A DNA stretch of 56,442 nucleotides from Alphaproteobacteria bacterium (GCA_021298595.1 JAJTHL010000008.1:1-56442); one strand, 5' to 3'; shown: positions 25,433 to 34,696, counted from the stretch's first letter. Notes: generated by a model not told the origin, from the letters alone. Program-made: numbers and translations.

Positions 25433-26479
25433 TTAGACCAACATAAGACCGCCCACGGCGCGCGCAAAAATGAGGCCTGTGTCGATGGCGACGTGGGGGG
25501 CGCTTACATCCATGGGGTGAGGGTCATCTTGGCATTCATGCCAGAATAAGGCAGTGCCTATGACAAGCACCCATAAACTGTACGAAAGCGGCAGAAAAAA
25601 AGTGGTAAGAACGTAAAGGGCAAAAAGTGCCCCTAGGGTTTTAAAAGCCATGGGCAAATCACATGCCCCAATGGCAAACAAAAAACGTCGCCGCCTGAGG
25701 GGGTTCAGGGGCATGCTTCGCATGGTCACAAGGTCAGCGCCGAGGACTGCAAGGTTAGAGAATACCCCCAGGCAGACAAGCGCTAACATGCAGGTAAGAA
25801 GCGAGGGAGGGTTTTTGACGAAAAAAGGGCATACATAAAAAAGAAACGCAAAAAGTGCGACGACAAATTGGGCAGGGCTCAAAAAATCTAACCAAGACGT
25901 TGCAGCCTTTTCCTCTGTCATAATGATCGCGTTTGGCTGAAAAGCCTTAAGTTGTTCAAGAACGCCTGATGGTGTTTCGACGGCAATGGCAATCTTACAC
26001 TTTTCCCAAACCGGCAGGTCATGGGAAGAGTTTCCTGCGTAATCAAATCCTTTTTCTCCGAATCTTGCCACAAGAGCGTCGGCTTTTGCGTGGGCGCGTA
26101 GGTTTGTGACCCCGTCACTGGCCATCACACCGTCAAAAAGACAAAGATGACGCGCGATCTCTTCGGCCGGCTTTTCATCAGAGGCCGTGACAAGATAAAG
26201 AGGACGGCCTTTGGCGCGCTCTTCTTTTAAAAAAGCTAAAAAGTGTTCGTGATAGGGGAGTGTCTTCGGGTCAAGGTTAACCTTTTGACCCAGACGACTC
26301 TTAAGAAAGGGGCGTCCCTTAAAAAACCAGGCAAGCAAGGGAATCGCGTGAAAGGGCGAGTCGTGTAAATAAAGTAACAAAGACTCTTCAAGAACGTCGC
26401 TTGCCATAAGCGTACCGTCCAAGTCAACACAAAGGGGCCGCATCTTTTCTTTATCACTCCGAATCCAAGATGCGACCAT
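25433..26479 (-). CDS. HAD-like phosphatase fused to a short UbiA-like membrane domain
   Basis: The N-terminal 190 residues form a HAD-superfamily phosphatase (motif I 'CVDLDGTLMASD', motif II 'YLVTASDEKP', motif IV region 'DYAGNSSHDLPVW'). The C-terminal 150 residues have about four hydrophobic helices and a segment 'MRSMPLNPLRRRRFLFAIGA' that recalls the loop after the first Asp-rich motif of UbiA prenyltransferases, but the full NDxxDxxxD motif is not present. HAD-UbiA fusion proteins are normally near 480 residues; this one has 348, so the membrane enzyme looks shortened or inactive. An alternative start (MRPLCV, 26443) skips 12 residues. It converges with lpxB and is divergent from the symporter gene. 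Confidence 0.75.
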   Translation of the reverse strand: MVASWIRSDKEKMRPLCVDLDGTLMASDVLEESLLLYLHDSPFHAIPLLAWFFKGRPFLKSRLGQKVNLDPKTLPYHEHFLAFLKEERAKGRPLYLVTASDEKPAEEIARHLCLFDGVMASDGVTNLRAHAKADALVARFGEKGFDYAGNSSHDLPVWEKCKIAIAVETPSGVLEQLKAFQPNAIIMTEEKAATSWLDFLSPAQFVVALFAFLFYVCPFFVKNPPSLLTCMLALVCLGVFSNLAVLGADLVTMRSMPLNPLRRRRFLFAIGACDLPMAFKTLGALFALYVLTTFFLPLSYSLWVLVIGTALFWHECQDDPHPMDVSAPHVAIDTGLIFARAVGGLMLV

Positions 26480-26610
26480 TCTATATCAGTCACGGATAAA
26501 AGTCCTGTTCTTTATAACGTCTTACGTCAAGAGGCTAGTGTTGTGGAGAGTGAAAGGTAAGATTAGCTAAATGCAGGACATGAAAAAGTTGTCGAGAATC
26601 TCCATCAAAT

Positions 26611-26641
26611 GGCTTTTTGATAACATGTATGTTAAAAAGCC
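26611..26641. other. Hairpin in the 327-bp intergenic region 26480-26806
   Basis: GGCTTTT and AAAAGCC flank an inner TAACAT-GT-ATGTTA palindrome, giving a long imperfect stem. The surrounding region is AT-rich, holds no convincing gene, and lies between divergent genes, so it should contain promoters for both. I could not pick a reliable -35/-10 pair. The hairpin could be an operator or an mRNA leader structure of the symporter gene. Confidence 0.4.
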
Positions 26642-26806
26642 GCCATGAATTACCACAACAATATTCTTTGATAAAAATATTCATTAAATGAAAGATTTAT
26701 ATTGCTCATTTTAGATTTTTATTTCAATGAAGACGCCTTTCAAAGGGCTCTTTTTTGGCGCTGAAAAAGGCTTGTCTAGAGTCATAAAATATGGTGGACT
26801 GTGGGG

Positions 26807-28228
26807 ATGAAATATATCGTTTTTGGTGCATATTTTGCAGTTTTGTTGATGGTAGGATGCTATTTCTATCGTCGCAATAAGAGTGCCGGTGATTTTGTTC
26901 TTGGCGGGAGATCCCTTAACTATTGGGTGACGGCCCTTTCGGCCCACGCCAGCGATATGAGTGCCTGGCTGTTCATGGGATTCCCAGCGGCTGTCTTCAT
27001 CTATGGGATTGGTGAGCTATGGACCGCTATTTCCCTTGTCTTTTTCATGTTTCTTTCCTGGCATTTTGTCGCGCCTCGCATTCGCCAGAAGTCTGAGCAG
27101 TACGAGTCGGCGACCTTATCCTCGCTGTTTGCGGCGCGTTTTCACCCATCGTCTGCCCACAAAAAGGGCGCAAAAAATCCTGGCGTGCGCCTTCAAATGT
27201 GGAGTGCCTTGATTTGCATCTTCTTTTTGATCGCTTACATCGCATCGGGCCTTGTGGGCCTTGGCCGGATGTTTGAAAGCCTTTTTCAAGTGGATTACAA
27301 GGCGGGCGTTTTGGTTGCAGCGTCCGTTGTCATGGTTTACACGTTTTTGGGCGGCTTCGTGGCCGTTGCCTGGAATGACATGATACAAGCCATCTTCTTG
27401 CTGCTTATGATTATGATTGTGCCGGTCCTGGCCTTTCAAGCGCTTCCCAGTGGCACATCCATGGCAGAGCTTTTTACCCACAAAAGTGATAGTCCTGACC
27501 TTGTGTCGCGGGCCTTTCAAGCATTTGCGTGGGGACTTGGCTATTTTGGTCTGCCCCATGTGATTAACAAATATATGTCCATTGACCATGTGGATAACGT
27601 GCGCAAAGCAAAGTATGTAGGGTTAACATGGCAGTTTATGGCGCTTTTCTCTGCGTCGCTTATTGGTCTTTTTGGGGCGAAGCTCATGCCGAGTATTGTT
27701 AATTCCGAACTTCTCTTTGTCGAGATGACCCACGCCCTTTTACCTGCGATGATGGCCCAGGTCGTCTTGTGCGCGATTTTGGCAGCCGCTCTTTCAACCC
27801 TTGACTCCCAAGTGATGGCCGCCGCCACAACGTTGGCTGATGATATCTTTGAGGTGCCAGAGGGGAAAGAAGTGTGGCTCACACGTGGCTCCATCATCGC
27901 CATTTGCTGTATGGCAACAGGTCTTGCCTGGTCCAACACCACCAGTATTTACGAGATGGTTTTCTATGCCTGGGCAGGTCTTGGGTGTTCTTTTGGTCCC
28001 CTTGTCTTGTGGTCACTGACTGACCGGCCCATCTCTGAAGGAACGGCCCTCACGGCCATGTGTGTAGGGGCCGGACTTTCAGCCCTGTGGCCCGCGCTCC
28101 CCGTGGTGTCAGTAGTGCCGTCCATGCTGCCTGGCTTTTTCTTTGCAAACCTTGTTATGTATCTTGGGTCAAGGCGGGATCAGCTTGCCATGGCGTCTAT
28201 GAAAAAACCGCTACCTCAAAGATCTTAA
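26807..28228 (+). CDS. Sodium:proline (solute) symporter, PutP-type
   Basis: Sodium-coupled uptake of proline or a similar solute across the inner membrane (SSS family). 473 residues with about 13 hydrophobic helices. Family features are the N-terminal 'DFVLGGRSLNYWVTALSAHA', then 'SDMSAWLFMGFPAAVF' (the sodium and substrate site in TM2 of PutP) and 'AALSTLDSQVMAAATTLADD' in the TM8/9 region, where the Ser residues bind sodium in known members. I chose ATG 26807; a GTG two codons earlier is also in frame. It stands alone on its strand. Proline is the likeliest substrate given the close PutP match, and proline is a common carbon source for intracellular bacteria (inference). Confidence 0.88.
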   Translation: MKYIVFGAYFAVLLMVGCYFYRRNKSAGDFVLGGRSLNYWVTALSAHASDMSAWLFMGFPAAVFIYGIGELWTAISLVFFMFLSWHFVAPRIRQKSEQYESATLSSLFAARFHPSSAHKKGAKNPGVRLQMWSALICIFFLIAYIASGLVGLGRMFESLFQVDYKAGVLVAASVVMVYTFLGGFVAVAWNDMIQAIFLLLMIMIVPVLAFQALPSGTSMAELFTHKSDSPDLVSRAFQAFAWGLGYFGLPHVINKYMSIDHVDNVRKAKYVGLTWQFMALFSASLIGLFGAKLMPSIVNSELLFVEMTHALLPAMMAQVVLCAILAAALSTLDSQVMAAATTLADDIFEVPEGKEVWLTRGSIIAICCMATGLAWSNTTSIYEMVFYAWAGLGCSFGPLVLWSLTDRPISEGTALTAMCVGAGLSALWPALPVVSVVPSMLPGFFFANLVMYLGSRRDQLAMASMKKPLPQRS

Positions 28229-28354
28229 AAGAAATATGTAGTTAAGAAATAGACGTTAAGGAGCACCGCATGCGTCTACTTTTTGTAAGTTTGTTCTTGT
28301 TTTTTTAAATGTCGTTCTTGGCTTCAGGCCAGTCATAAAGAGGGGAGTGCAGCC

Positions 28355-28981
28355 GTGCTACTTGAAATCGTCGATATTGATGACGCAGAAAAGCGTCATG
28401 TGCTGATTACACCCATGGCAGCCGTTACCTTTCCCTTGCAAGAAGATGAGAGAGTTTTCATTGAAGCTCTGAAAGCAAAAGTTGTGGCATTGGGCGCGGC
28501 AGGGCTTGCCGCGACGCAAGTGGGCGTGGCGAAGCCCATCACAGCTTTTCATGTCACAGAAGACGCCCTTAAATGGCGGGAGGACGTGACCCATCTTGTC
28601 CCCCTTATGGTCCTTATTAACCCGTCCTATGAGGCCCTTGAAGAAGAAGGGGAGACTGCTGACTGGGAAGGGTGTTTTTCAGGGAAAAATTACTACGGCA
28701 AAATCAAGCGCTACAAAGCTGTCCGCTACCGTGGTCAAGACGAGAACGGCACGTGGATCGAAGGGATTGCCCGCGGATTTTTTGCGCGTTTACTCCAGCA
28801 CGAGATTGACCATTGTCACCATAAAATGTGTGTCAGTCGTTACGAAGAAAGTGCCCCTCGCGGCTCTCAAGACGCGCTTTTGCCCAAAAGAAAAGAAGAG
28901 CTACGCTTGCGCAAGGAAAGTCTTAGTCTTGGGGCCGACGATACCTTTCCTTTTCTTATGATTAAAGAAACCGCTTCTTAG
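28355..28981 (+). CDS. Peptide deformylase-like protein
   Basis: Metalloenzyme that removes the formyl group from N-terminal methionine. The three deformylase motifs are present: 'AAGLAATQVGV' (motif I), 'WEGCFS' with the metal-binding Cys (motif II) and 'LLQHEIDHCHH' with the two metal-binding His and the catalytic Glu (motif III). The 208 residues are longer than the usual 165-190, with an atypical N-terminus and a charged C-terminal tail. GTG start at 28355 preceded by GAGGGGAG. It is not next to fmt, and the variant motifs suggest a second, divergent deformylase rather than the housekeeping one. Its stop overlaps the end of the convergent rsmD gene by 4 bp. Confidence 0.85.
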   Translation: MLLEIVDIDDAEKRHVLITPMAAVTFPLQEDERVFIEALKAKVVALGAAGLAATQVGVAKPITAFHVTEDALKWREDVTHLVPLMVLINPSYEALEEEGETADWEGCFSGKNYYGKIKRYKAVRYRGQDENGTWIEGIARGFFARLLQHEIDHCHHKMCVSRYEESAPRGSQDALLPKRKEELRLRKESLSLGADDTFPFLMIKETAS

Positions 28982-29550
28982 GAATCCGTCTCGGCCACAC
29001 CCACGCTATAAAAAAGAATTTGCGCAGCGCCGTAAACGCGCCGATCAAGGCAGACGTATTCGTCCAGAGGAGGTGCTTCCTCTTCGGCGCCCATTTCAAC
29101 CACCAGCATTGCTTGTTTCTCAATCCACCCATTGCGCTCAAGCGCGCGAAGCGAGCGCCGGACAAGTCCTTTGCCGTAAGGGGGATCAAGGAAAATAAGG
29201 TTAAAGGTACCATGGGGTTTTCCAGGATCACAAGTGTCACGCCGGTACGCCTTTAGATGAGCGGCACCCACACTTTGAAGATTGTGCAGAAGAGTTGAAA
29301 AAGCCGTCACGTTTTGTTCGATAAAGGCGCCATCTGGTACGCCTCTGGAGTATGCCTCAAGTCCTAAGGCGCCGGATCCCGCAAAAGCGTCAAGAAACCG
29401 ACACGACGCGTATGAAAGATCCCGCTCGCCCAAGAGATTGCCAAGAACGTTAAAAAGAGATTCTCTGACCCGGTCGCCCGTGGGACGTGTGAGGGGCGTT
29501 GCAGGGGCTTCTAGGCGGCGTCCCCGTAGATGGCCGGCAATAATGCGCAT
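28978..29550 (-). CDS. rsmD: 16S rRNA (guanine(966)-N2)-methyltransferase RsmD
   Basis: Methylates G966 of 16S rRNA on the assembled 30S subunit, with SAM as donor. Signature N-terminus 'MRIIAGHLRGRRLEAP' with 'TRPTGDRVRESLFNVL', SAM-binding 'FLDAFAGSGALGLEAYSRG' and catalytic motif 'FLDPPYGKGL'. 190 residues, the usual size. Start ATG 29550. It is followed upstream by xthA on the same strand at 21 nt, so the two may share a transcript. Confidence 0.95.
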   Translation of the reverse strand: MRIIAGHLRGRRLEAPATPLTRPTGDRVRESLFNVLGNLLGERDLSYASCRFLDAFAGSGALGLEAYSRGVPDGAFIEQNVTAFSTLLHNLQSVGAAHLKAYRRDTCDPGKPHGTFNLIFLDPPYGKGLVRRSLRALERNGWIEKQAMLVVEMGAEEEAPPLDEYVCLDRRVYGAAQILFYSVGVAETDS

Positions 29551-29571
29551 GGTTATATCCCTTTTGTGAGT

Positions 29572-30357
29572 CTAAGAGAGCGTGATCCACACGGGTGCGT
29601 GGTCAGATGCTCTTTGCCAAGCTCGTACCTGAGTATCGACGCCGCCCTCCCTTAGGCGGTCGCAGGCATGGGAAGACAGAAGGAGATGATCAATACGAAA
29701 ACCCTTGTGACGCTCGAAGGATCCTTGACGGTAATCCCACCAGGAAAAAAGCCCTTGTCCTTGGGGGGAGGTCTGGGGATAGAGCAAACGAAGGCCGTCC
29801 CCAAGCCCCAGATGAAAAAGGCTGCGAAGGGCCTCTTGCTCGCGCACGGAACATAAAATGCGCTCTTGACCCGAAAGGGCGGGATCATGAATATCCCAAG
29901 GGTAAGGCGCCACATTATAATCGCCACCCCACACAAGGGCTTCATCCAGGGCAAGGAGCCTTTCGGCGTGACGGCCCAGGGCCTCGTAAAAACGCATCTT
30001 GTGATCAAATTTGTCAGAGTCAATCTCGCCCCCATTGGGCACGTAGATGCTGGCAACCCGCACCGTGCCCACAAGGGCTTCGATATAGCGGGCTTGGGGG
30101 TCGTCTGGAAGGGTTGGCAAACCCATAACGACATCCTCTAAAGGCGTTTTAGACAGGATCGCCACACCATTGTAGGATTTTTGGCCGTAAACGGCGATGT
30201 TGTACCCCAGATCCTCGATGGGCTCGCGGGGAAAGGCCTCGTCCACGCACTTTGTTTCTTGCAAAAGGACAACGTCAGGGGCTTCGCTTTTCAACCAGGC
30301 AATCAGATGCTCGAGGCGCGCCTTCACCGAGTTCACATTCCAGGTAGCAATTTTCAT
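29572..30357 (-). CDS. xthA: Exodeoxyribonuclease III (class II AP endonuclease)
   Basis: Cuts DNA at abasic sites and removes 3' blocking groups in base excision repair. Start ATG 30357 gives the usual N-terminus 'MKIATWNVNSVKARL'; an upstream in-frame start would add 12 residues. Active-site features are 'VVLLQETKC' (metal-binding Glu), 'VASIYVPNGG', 'VWGGDYNVAP' (Asp/Asn) and the C-terminal 'RIDHLLLS' and 'SDHAPVWITL' (the Asp-His pair). 261 residues, as expected. It lies 10 nt after erpA on the same strand, as in many alphaproteobacteria. Confidence 0.95.
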   Translation of the reverse strand: MKIATWNVNSVKARLEHLIAWLKSEAPDVVLLQETKCVDEAFPREPIEDLGYNIAVYGQKSYNGVAILSKTPLEDVVMGLPTLPDDPQARYIEALVGTVRVASIYVPNGGEIDSDKFDHKMRFYEALGRHAERLLALDEALVWGGDYNVAPYPWDIHDPALSGQERILCSVREQEALRSLFHLGLGDGLRLLYPQTSPQGQGLFSWWDYRQGSFERHKGFRIDHLLLSSHACDRLREGGVDTQVRAWQRASDHAPVWITLS

Positions 30358-30367
30358 GAAACACCCC

Positions 30368-30748
30368 TTAAAAAATGGAAAAAGACGTGCCACATCCGCA
30401 AGAAGCGGTGGCGGCGGGATTTTTCAAACTAAAGGCGGCGCCCATGAGGGAGGTTGCGTAATCCAGGGTCGAGCCCTTGAGGATATCCAAGGACGCCTCG
30501 TCCAAGACCAAGGTTACATCTTCATAGGACAGAAGCGTTGTGTCCTCTGGGACCGAATCCACAAGGTTCAGTAGATAAGTAAAGCCCGCACATCCGCCTG
30601 CGTCCACCTGAATGTGAAGATAGTGGGGTGTGTGGGCCCCCTTTTTCTTGAAAAGATCACGAAGGCGCGTGATCGCCGCTTCGGTCAAAAAAAGGGAAGG
30701 AACATCAGGTTGCGTACTTTTTGCTTCGAAAAGAGCAGGGGTGTCCAT
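30368..30748 (-). CDS. erpA: Iron-sulfur cluster carrier ErpA/IscA-type (HesB family)
   Basis: A-type carrier that receives Fe-S clusters from the scaffold and inserts them into target enzymes. It has the three conserved cysteines of the family: one in 'DAGGCAGFTY' and two in the C-terminal 'ASCGCGTSFSI'. 126 residues; the first 20 are an extension relative to E. coli ErpA. In many alphaproteobacteria erpA lies divergent from dgt-argS; here argS starts about 110 bp away on the other strand and dgt is missing. Start ATG 30748. Confidence 0.93.
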   Translation of the reverse strand: MDTPALFEAKSTQPDVPSLFLTEAAITRLRDLFKKKGAHTPHYLHIQVDAGGCAGFTYLLNLVDSVPEDTTLLSYEDVTLVLDEASLDILKGSTLDYATSLMGAAFSLKNPAATASCGCGTSFSIF

Positions 30749-30777
30749 GTTTTTCTAGGCTCCAGGATAAAAAAAAC

Positions 30778-30805
30778 TTGCCTCCTATTATGTAAAGCAT
30801 ATGAT
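30778..30805 (+). promoter_or_regulatory. Candidate promoter for argS operon
   Basis: TTGCCT (30778-30783) and TATGAT (30800-30805) are separated by 16 bp in the gap between divergent erpA and argS. The -10 matches consensus in five of six bases and the -35 in three. The start point would be near 30812, about 44 nt before the argS ATG. Confidence 0.4.
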
Positions 30806-30855
30806 TCACCCATCAAAGTGTTTTCGACAAAAATGGTCAAATTAAGGATTTAGGG

Positions 30856-32604
30856 ATGAATTTTTTTCACACGTTCAGAAAAAGCCTGATGGAGGCGATT
30901 CACGCCCTGGAAACAGAAGGTTTTTTACCTCAAGGGCTTGTGTTGGACGCCGTGACGGTAGAGCCGCCTCGGGATACATCACATGGGGACATCGCCACGA
31001 ACGCCGCGCTTGTCTTGTCAAAGCCAGCCGCTAAGGCGCCCCGCGTTATTGCCGAGGCCCTTGCGGCAAAGATGGCCGCGCACCTTGATGTGTCCGCGTG
31101 CGAAGTGGCGGGTCCTGGATTTCTGAATTTCAGACTTACCTCCACCTTTTGGCAGGGCGAGCTTCAGAAAATGATTGCAGCCGGTCAGGCCTACGGCGCA
31201 TCCTGCGTGGGGCAAAATGCCTGCGTTAACGTAGAGTATGTGTCAGCTAACCCCACAGGGCCCATGCACATTGGTCACGCACGCGGCGCCGTGGTGGGAG
31301 ACGCGCTGGCGCGTCTTTTGCAAAAAGCAGGTTATAACGTTGTGAAAGAATACTACATCAACGATGCGGGCGGCCAGGTTCAAGAGCTGGCCCGCTCGAC
31401 CTATCAACGGTACCGCGAGGTGTTGGGGCATGAATACATTCCGGGGCAATACGGGGGCGAGTACCTGGTTCCCGTCGCCAGAGCCATTGCCGAGGAAGAA
31501 GGAAACCGCTTTTTAGATCAAGATGAATCCCAGTGGCTTTCTTTTTTCCAAGCGCGCGCCGTAGAGGCCATGATGCTCCTTATCCGCGAGGATCTGGCGC
31601 TCGTTGGCGTGCATCACGACGTCTTTACATCAGAAAAAAAACTTGTGGATGACGGTCTTGTCCAAAAGGCTCTGGACCGCCTGAGCGAGCTTGGTCTCAT
31701 TTATGAAGGCATTCTAGAGCCGCCTAAGGGAAAAGTCATCGAAGATTACGAGCCGCGTCCCCAAACTCTTTTCAAGGCAACTGACTTTGGGGATGATGTG
31801 GATCGCCCCTTGAAAAAGTCCGATGGTCACTGGACCTATATGGCAAGCGATATTGCCTATCACTTTGATAAATTTCAAAGAGGTGCCAAAAGTATGGTAA
31901 ACGTGTGGGGCGCGGATCACGGCGGTTACGTCAAGCGTTTGACGTCTGCCGTCAAGGCCATCACCGAGAACGCCGCGGACGTAGACGTGAAGCTTTGTCA
32001 GATGGTGAAGTTCCTTGAAAACGGTGAAGCTCTGAAGATGTCTAAACGCTCGGGCGTTTTTGTGACCCTGGCAGAGGCGACAGAGCGCGTGGGCAAAGAC
32101 GTCATACGCTTTATCATGCTTACCCGTAAGAACGATGCGCCCTTGGATTTCGATTTCGCCAAGGTCATGGAGCATTCCAAGGACAACCCTGTCTTTTATG
32201 TGCAGTACGCAAGTGCCCGGTGCCATTCTATCTTGCGTCATGCGAAGGAAGCGTTTTCGGACGCTGATTTGTCTGCAGGCGCTCTTTCCCAGGTAGATCT
32301 GACAATGCTCACGGACGAAAGCGACCTAGAGATGATGAAACTACTGGCGTCGTTTCCCCGCCAAGTAGAAGTCGCAGCTGCTGCCCACGAACCTCACCGC
32401 ATTGCCTATTATCTTTATGAGGTCGCGGCCGCCTTCCACGGACTTTGGAATAAGGGCAAAGAAGAAACCCAGTTGCGGTTTTTGCTGCCAGACGATCTTG
32501 GGGCGACAAAAGTGCGGTTGGCCCTTGTGTTGGGTGTCTTGACTGTCCTACGCTCAGGCCTAGAGGTGCTTGGCATTGAGGCCGTTGAGGAGCTGCGTGC
32601 ATGA
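30856..32604 (+). CDS. argS: Arginyl-tRNA synthetase
   Basis: Charges tRNA-Arg. Class I synthetase with the HIGH motif in '[20 protein letters not shown]', the KMSK loop 'LKMSKRSG', an N-terminal additional domain (first 115 residues, '[16 protein letters not shown]') and a C-terminal anticodon-binding domain rich in helices. 582 residues, normal length. It heads a plus-strand block running to 38639. The last four bases (ATGA) overlap the start of the next gene, so the SPOR protein is translationally coupled. Confidence 0.97.
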   Translation: MNFFHTFRKSLMEAIHALETEGFLPQGLVLDAVTVEPPRDTSHGDIATNAALVLSKPAAKAPRVIAEALAAKMAAHLDVSACEVAGPGFLNFRLTSTFWQGELQKMIAAGQAYGASCVGQNACVNVEYVSANPTGPMHIGHARGAVVGDALARLLQKAGYNVVKEYYINDAGGQVQELARSTYQRYREVLGHEYIPGQYGGEYLVPVARAIAEEEGNRFLDQDESQWLSFFQARAVEAMMLLIREDLALVGVHHDVFTSEKKLVDDGLVQKALDRLSELGLIYEGILEPPKGKVIEDYEPRPQTLFKATDFGDDVDRPLKKSDGHWTYMASDIAYHFDKFQRGAKSMVNVWGADHGGYVKRLTSAVKAITENAADVDVKLCQMVKFLENGEALKMSKRSGVFVTLAEATERVGKDVIRFIMLTRKNDAPLDFDFAKVMEHSKDNPVFYVQYASARCHSILRHAKEAFSDADLSAGALSQVDLTMLTDESDLEMMKLLASFPRQVEVAAAAHEPHRIAYYLYEVAAAFHGLWNKGKEETQLRFLLPDDLGATKVRLALVLGVLTVLRSGLEVLGIEAVEELRA

Positions 32605-33467
32605 CCCAAAGTCAGTGGAGAATGGCAAGTCCTGGCTACGCAGTGCCGCCCTATCAACGCGTGACTAAAAGACGCCGGCCTTGGGGGCGTATTGCCCTTT
32701 TTGTGCTTGTGGTGGTGGGGCTTTTTGGAGGAATTGCATACGGCCTTTATAAAGGAATCGCCTATTTTTCGACGTCCCAGGGTGGCATTCCCCGCGTGAT
32801 GGCCCCAGAGGGTCCTTATAAAATCCGTCCAGAAGGTGCTGTTGTCAAAGAAAGCCCCCACAAAGACAAAACCATCTATGACCAGTTGGGGCCCAACGGC
32901 ACGAAAGAGGCAGCGCCCATTACCCTGCGCGCGCGCCCAGCAGCCCCTGTGGAGGCGCCCCCTGCGCTTCCCGATGATTTCATCAAAGCCCTTTCCCAAA
33001 GTCCGGTGACAGGACAAGATTTAGAGGCGGCGACCCAAGAGGTTCGAGCTTTTGAGGGAGCACAAGAGACAACCCCTTTTGCGGAGCGTGACGGCTTTTT
33101 TAAAGAAATTGGGGATCCCAAGAAAAAGGAGAGCGAGACCACACGTCTGCCAGCCGCCGCCACGGCAGAAGCCTCCACCCTTCCCATCGAAGGGCGAAAT
33201 CTTGTGATGGCCACGGGCGAGCACATGTGTTTAGAGTTTTGTGTGGCCCCCACCAAGGACGGCGCCGAGGCGTCGTGGCACGAATATGTGCGCAAAGCAA
33301 GCGACTTACTGGCAACCCACTCGCCGACCTATCACCGAGTAGACCACGGACGAAAAAATGGTATCCATTATCATTTGCGCCTTGGCGGCCTTACCCCTGA
33401 CCGCGCGGTGATCTTGTGCGAGGACTTGCGCCAGCGAGGCATTCAAGTCTGGGTCTTGCCAGAATAA
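32601..33467 (+). CDS. SPOR-domain membrane protein
   Basis: Single-pass inner-membrane protein with a periplasmic C-terminal SPOR domain, which in known members binds denuded peptidoglycan at the division site. A basic cytoplasmic N-terminus (KRRRPWGR, about 24-31) precedes one transmembrane helix (about 32-52). Residues 60-200 are low complexity, rich in Ala, Pro, Lys and Glu, and the last 80 residues have the SPOR alternation including '[20 protein letters not shown]' and 'IQVWVLPE'. The position after argS with an ATGA overlap is the standard alphaproteobacterial place of this gene. 288 residues; the domain call rests on pattern and context. Confidence 0.85.
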   Translation: MTQSQWRMASPGYAVPPYQRVTKRRRPWGRIALFVLVVVGLFGGIAYGLYKGIAYFSTSQGGIPRVMAPEGPYKIRPEGAVVKESPHKDKTIYDQLGPNGTKEAAPITLRARPAAPVEAPPALPDDFIKALSQSPVTGQDLEAATQEVRAFEGAQETTPFAERDGFFKEIGDPKKKESETTRLPAAATAEASTLPIEGRNLVMATGEHMCLEFCVAPTKDGAEASWHEYVRKASDLLATHSPTYHRVDHGRKNGIHYHLRLGGLTPDRAVILCEDLRQRGIQVWVLPE

Positions 33468-33479
33468 CGAGAGGAAAAA

Positions 33480-34175
33480 ATGGCGGAATATTTTACCCTT
33501 GATTTTCTTATCAAAGCCTTAGTGCTGGCAGTGCCGGTGATTTTGGCGGTTACCCTCCATGAGGCAGCCCACGGGTTTGTTGCCCTTCATTACGGCGATG
33601 ATACGGCGCGCCGGGCAGGGCGCTTGACCCTGAATCCCTTCAAGCACGTGGATCCCATGGGCACCCTTCTTATTCCAGGAGTGTTGATCTTTTTAGGGTC
33701 CCCCTTTATTTTTGGGTACGCAAAGCCGGTGCCGGTTGCCTTTGAGCGCCTTCGAAACCCGCGTCTGGATATGGTCAGTGTGGCGCTGGCAGGGCCTTTG
33801 ACTAATATAGTGCTTGCCCTTGTGTCAGCGCTCCTTTTTCATGTGCTGCCCTTTTTTGCGGAATCATGGGCAGCCCCTTTGGCTGAGGCATTTAAACTAT
33901 CCTTGATTTTAAATGTCACATTGGCTTTGTTTAATATGTTGCCATTACCGCCCTTGGACGGTGGACGCGTGGCGGTGGGTGTTTTGCCCGACATTTTTGC
34001 GATTCCCCTTGCCAAGCTCGAGCGCTACGGCATGTTGATTATATTCGGGCTCTTGTTCCTCGTGCCCTTTATTACCCATAAGATGGGACATACGCTCAGT
34101 CCCATTGCATGGCTACTGGAAAAACCTGTGGAAGGTGTGGTACGTCTAATAGCAAGACTAACGGGTGTCTTATAG
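33480..34175 (+). CDS. Site-2 protease family protein (M50, Rip-type)
   Basis: Small intramembrane metalloprotease of the M50B type: zinc motif 'TLHEAAHGFVALHYGD' in the first helix, 'RLTLNPFKHVDPMGTLLIP' after it and the third ligand in 'NMLPLPPLDGGRVAVG'. 231 residues, five to six hydrophobic helices, no PDZ domain, so it is distinct from RseP in this window. In many bacteria genes of this subtype lie next to scpA/scpB; here scpA and scpB are not present and tatA follows directly (8 nt). Substrate unknown. Start ATG 33480 after GAGAGG. Confidence 0.9.
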   Translation: MAEYFTLDFLIKALVLAVPVILAVTLHEAAHGFVALHYGDDTARRAGRLTLNPFKHVDPMGTLLIPGVLIFLGSPFIFGYAKPVPVAFERLRNPRLDMVSVALAGPLTNIVLALVSALLFHVLPFFAESWAAPLAEAFKLSLILNVTLALFNMLPLPPLDGGRVAVGVLPDIFAIPLAKLERYGMLIIFGLLFLVPFITHKMGHTLSPIAWLLEKPVEGVVRLIARLTGVL

Positions 34176-34183
34176 GAGAAGAA

Positions 34184-34384
34184 ATGAGTATTGGTGTTTG
34201 GCAACTTGTGTTGATTTTGATTGTGTTTCTTCTTTTGTTTGGGGCAGGTAAAGTGCCAAACGTCATGAAGGATTTGGCAAAAGGCATCAAGGCCTTTAAG
34301 CAAGGCCTGAACGACGAGGATGAAAACGAAGAAAAAGTCTCTGCTCCCAAAGTGATCAAATCCTCTCGTCACGAAAAAAACTAA
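34184..34384 (+). CDS. tatA: Twin-arginine translocase subunit TatA
   Basis: Forms the size-variable pore or membrane-thinning assembly of the Tat export system for folded proteins. I chose ATG 34184 (TAGGAG 5 nt upstream) giving 66 residues: 'MSIGVWQLVLILIVFLLLFG' as N-terminal helix, the conserved Phe-Gly hinge, then the amphipathic helix 'KVPNVMKDLAKGIKAFKQGL' and a charged tail. A longer frame from 34109 overlaps the M50 gene and is unlikely to be used. The first residue before the hinge region that is Gln or Glu in other TatA is Gln7. Confidence 0.95.
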   Translation: MSIGVWQLVLILIVFLLLFGAGKVPNVMKDLAKGIKAFKQGLNDEDENEEKVSAPKVIKSSRHEKN

Positions 34385-34385
34385 G

Positions 34386-34670
34386 ATGTTTGATCTGGGA
34401 AGCTGGGGTGAATTTTTGATTATCTTTGTGGCGGCTCTGGTGCTTTTGGGCCCCAAAGAGCTGCCTGTGGTCTTGCGCACGGCCGGTCGGTGGATTTACA
34501 AGCTGCGCAAGATGACGGCGCACTTGCGCGCCCAGGTCGAGCCCTTTTTACAAGAAGGCGAGATCGAAGCCTATATCAAGGACGCCCAAACCCAGGTCAA
34601 AACCCAGGACGAGACGCTGCCTTTGATCAAAGAGACCTACGCCCCGGACTCAAAAGAGCAAAAAGACTAA
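34386..34670 (+). CDS. tatB: Sec-independent translocase subunit TatB
   Basis: Part of the TatBC receptor that binds twin-arginine signal peptides. N-terminal helix with the TatB-type Glu ('MFDLGSWGEFLIIFVAALVL'), hinge 'LGPKELPVVLRTAGRW' and a long amphipathic helix. 94 residues, shorter than E. coli TatB (171) but within the range for alphaproteobacterial relatives. One base separates its ATG from the tatA stop, so expression is coupled. Confidence 0.93.
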   Translation: MFDLGSWGEFLIIFVAALVLLGPKELPVVLRTAGRWIYKLRKMTAHLRAQVEPFLQEGEIEAYIKDAQTQVKTQDETLPLIKETYAPDSKEQKD

Positions 34671-34696
34671 CCCCACAACCCACCCAAGGACATGGT

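Noticed and set aside
28270-28310. Micro-ORF of 12 codons (MRLLFVSLFLFF) with a good ribosome site before the deformylase gene
   Set aside because: It has a hydrophobic start only and stops at once; adding a base to the T-run does not give a convincing protein. It is too short to support as a gene.
34109-34183. Upstream extension of tatA
   Set aside because: The extra 25 residues overlap the M50 gene in another frame and are not TatA-like; ATG 34184 has TAGGAG in front.
34490-34696. Upstream extension of tatC
   Set aside because: It is out-of-frame tatB sequence giving an Arg/Gln-rich peptide without TatC similarity.
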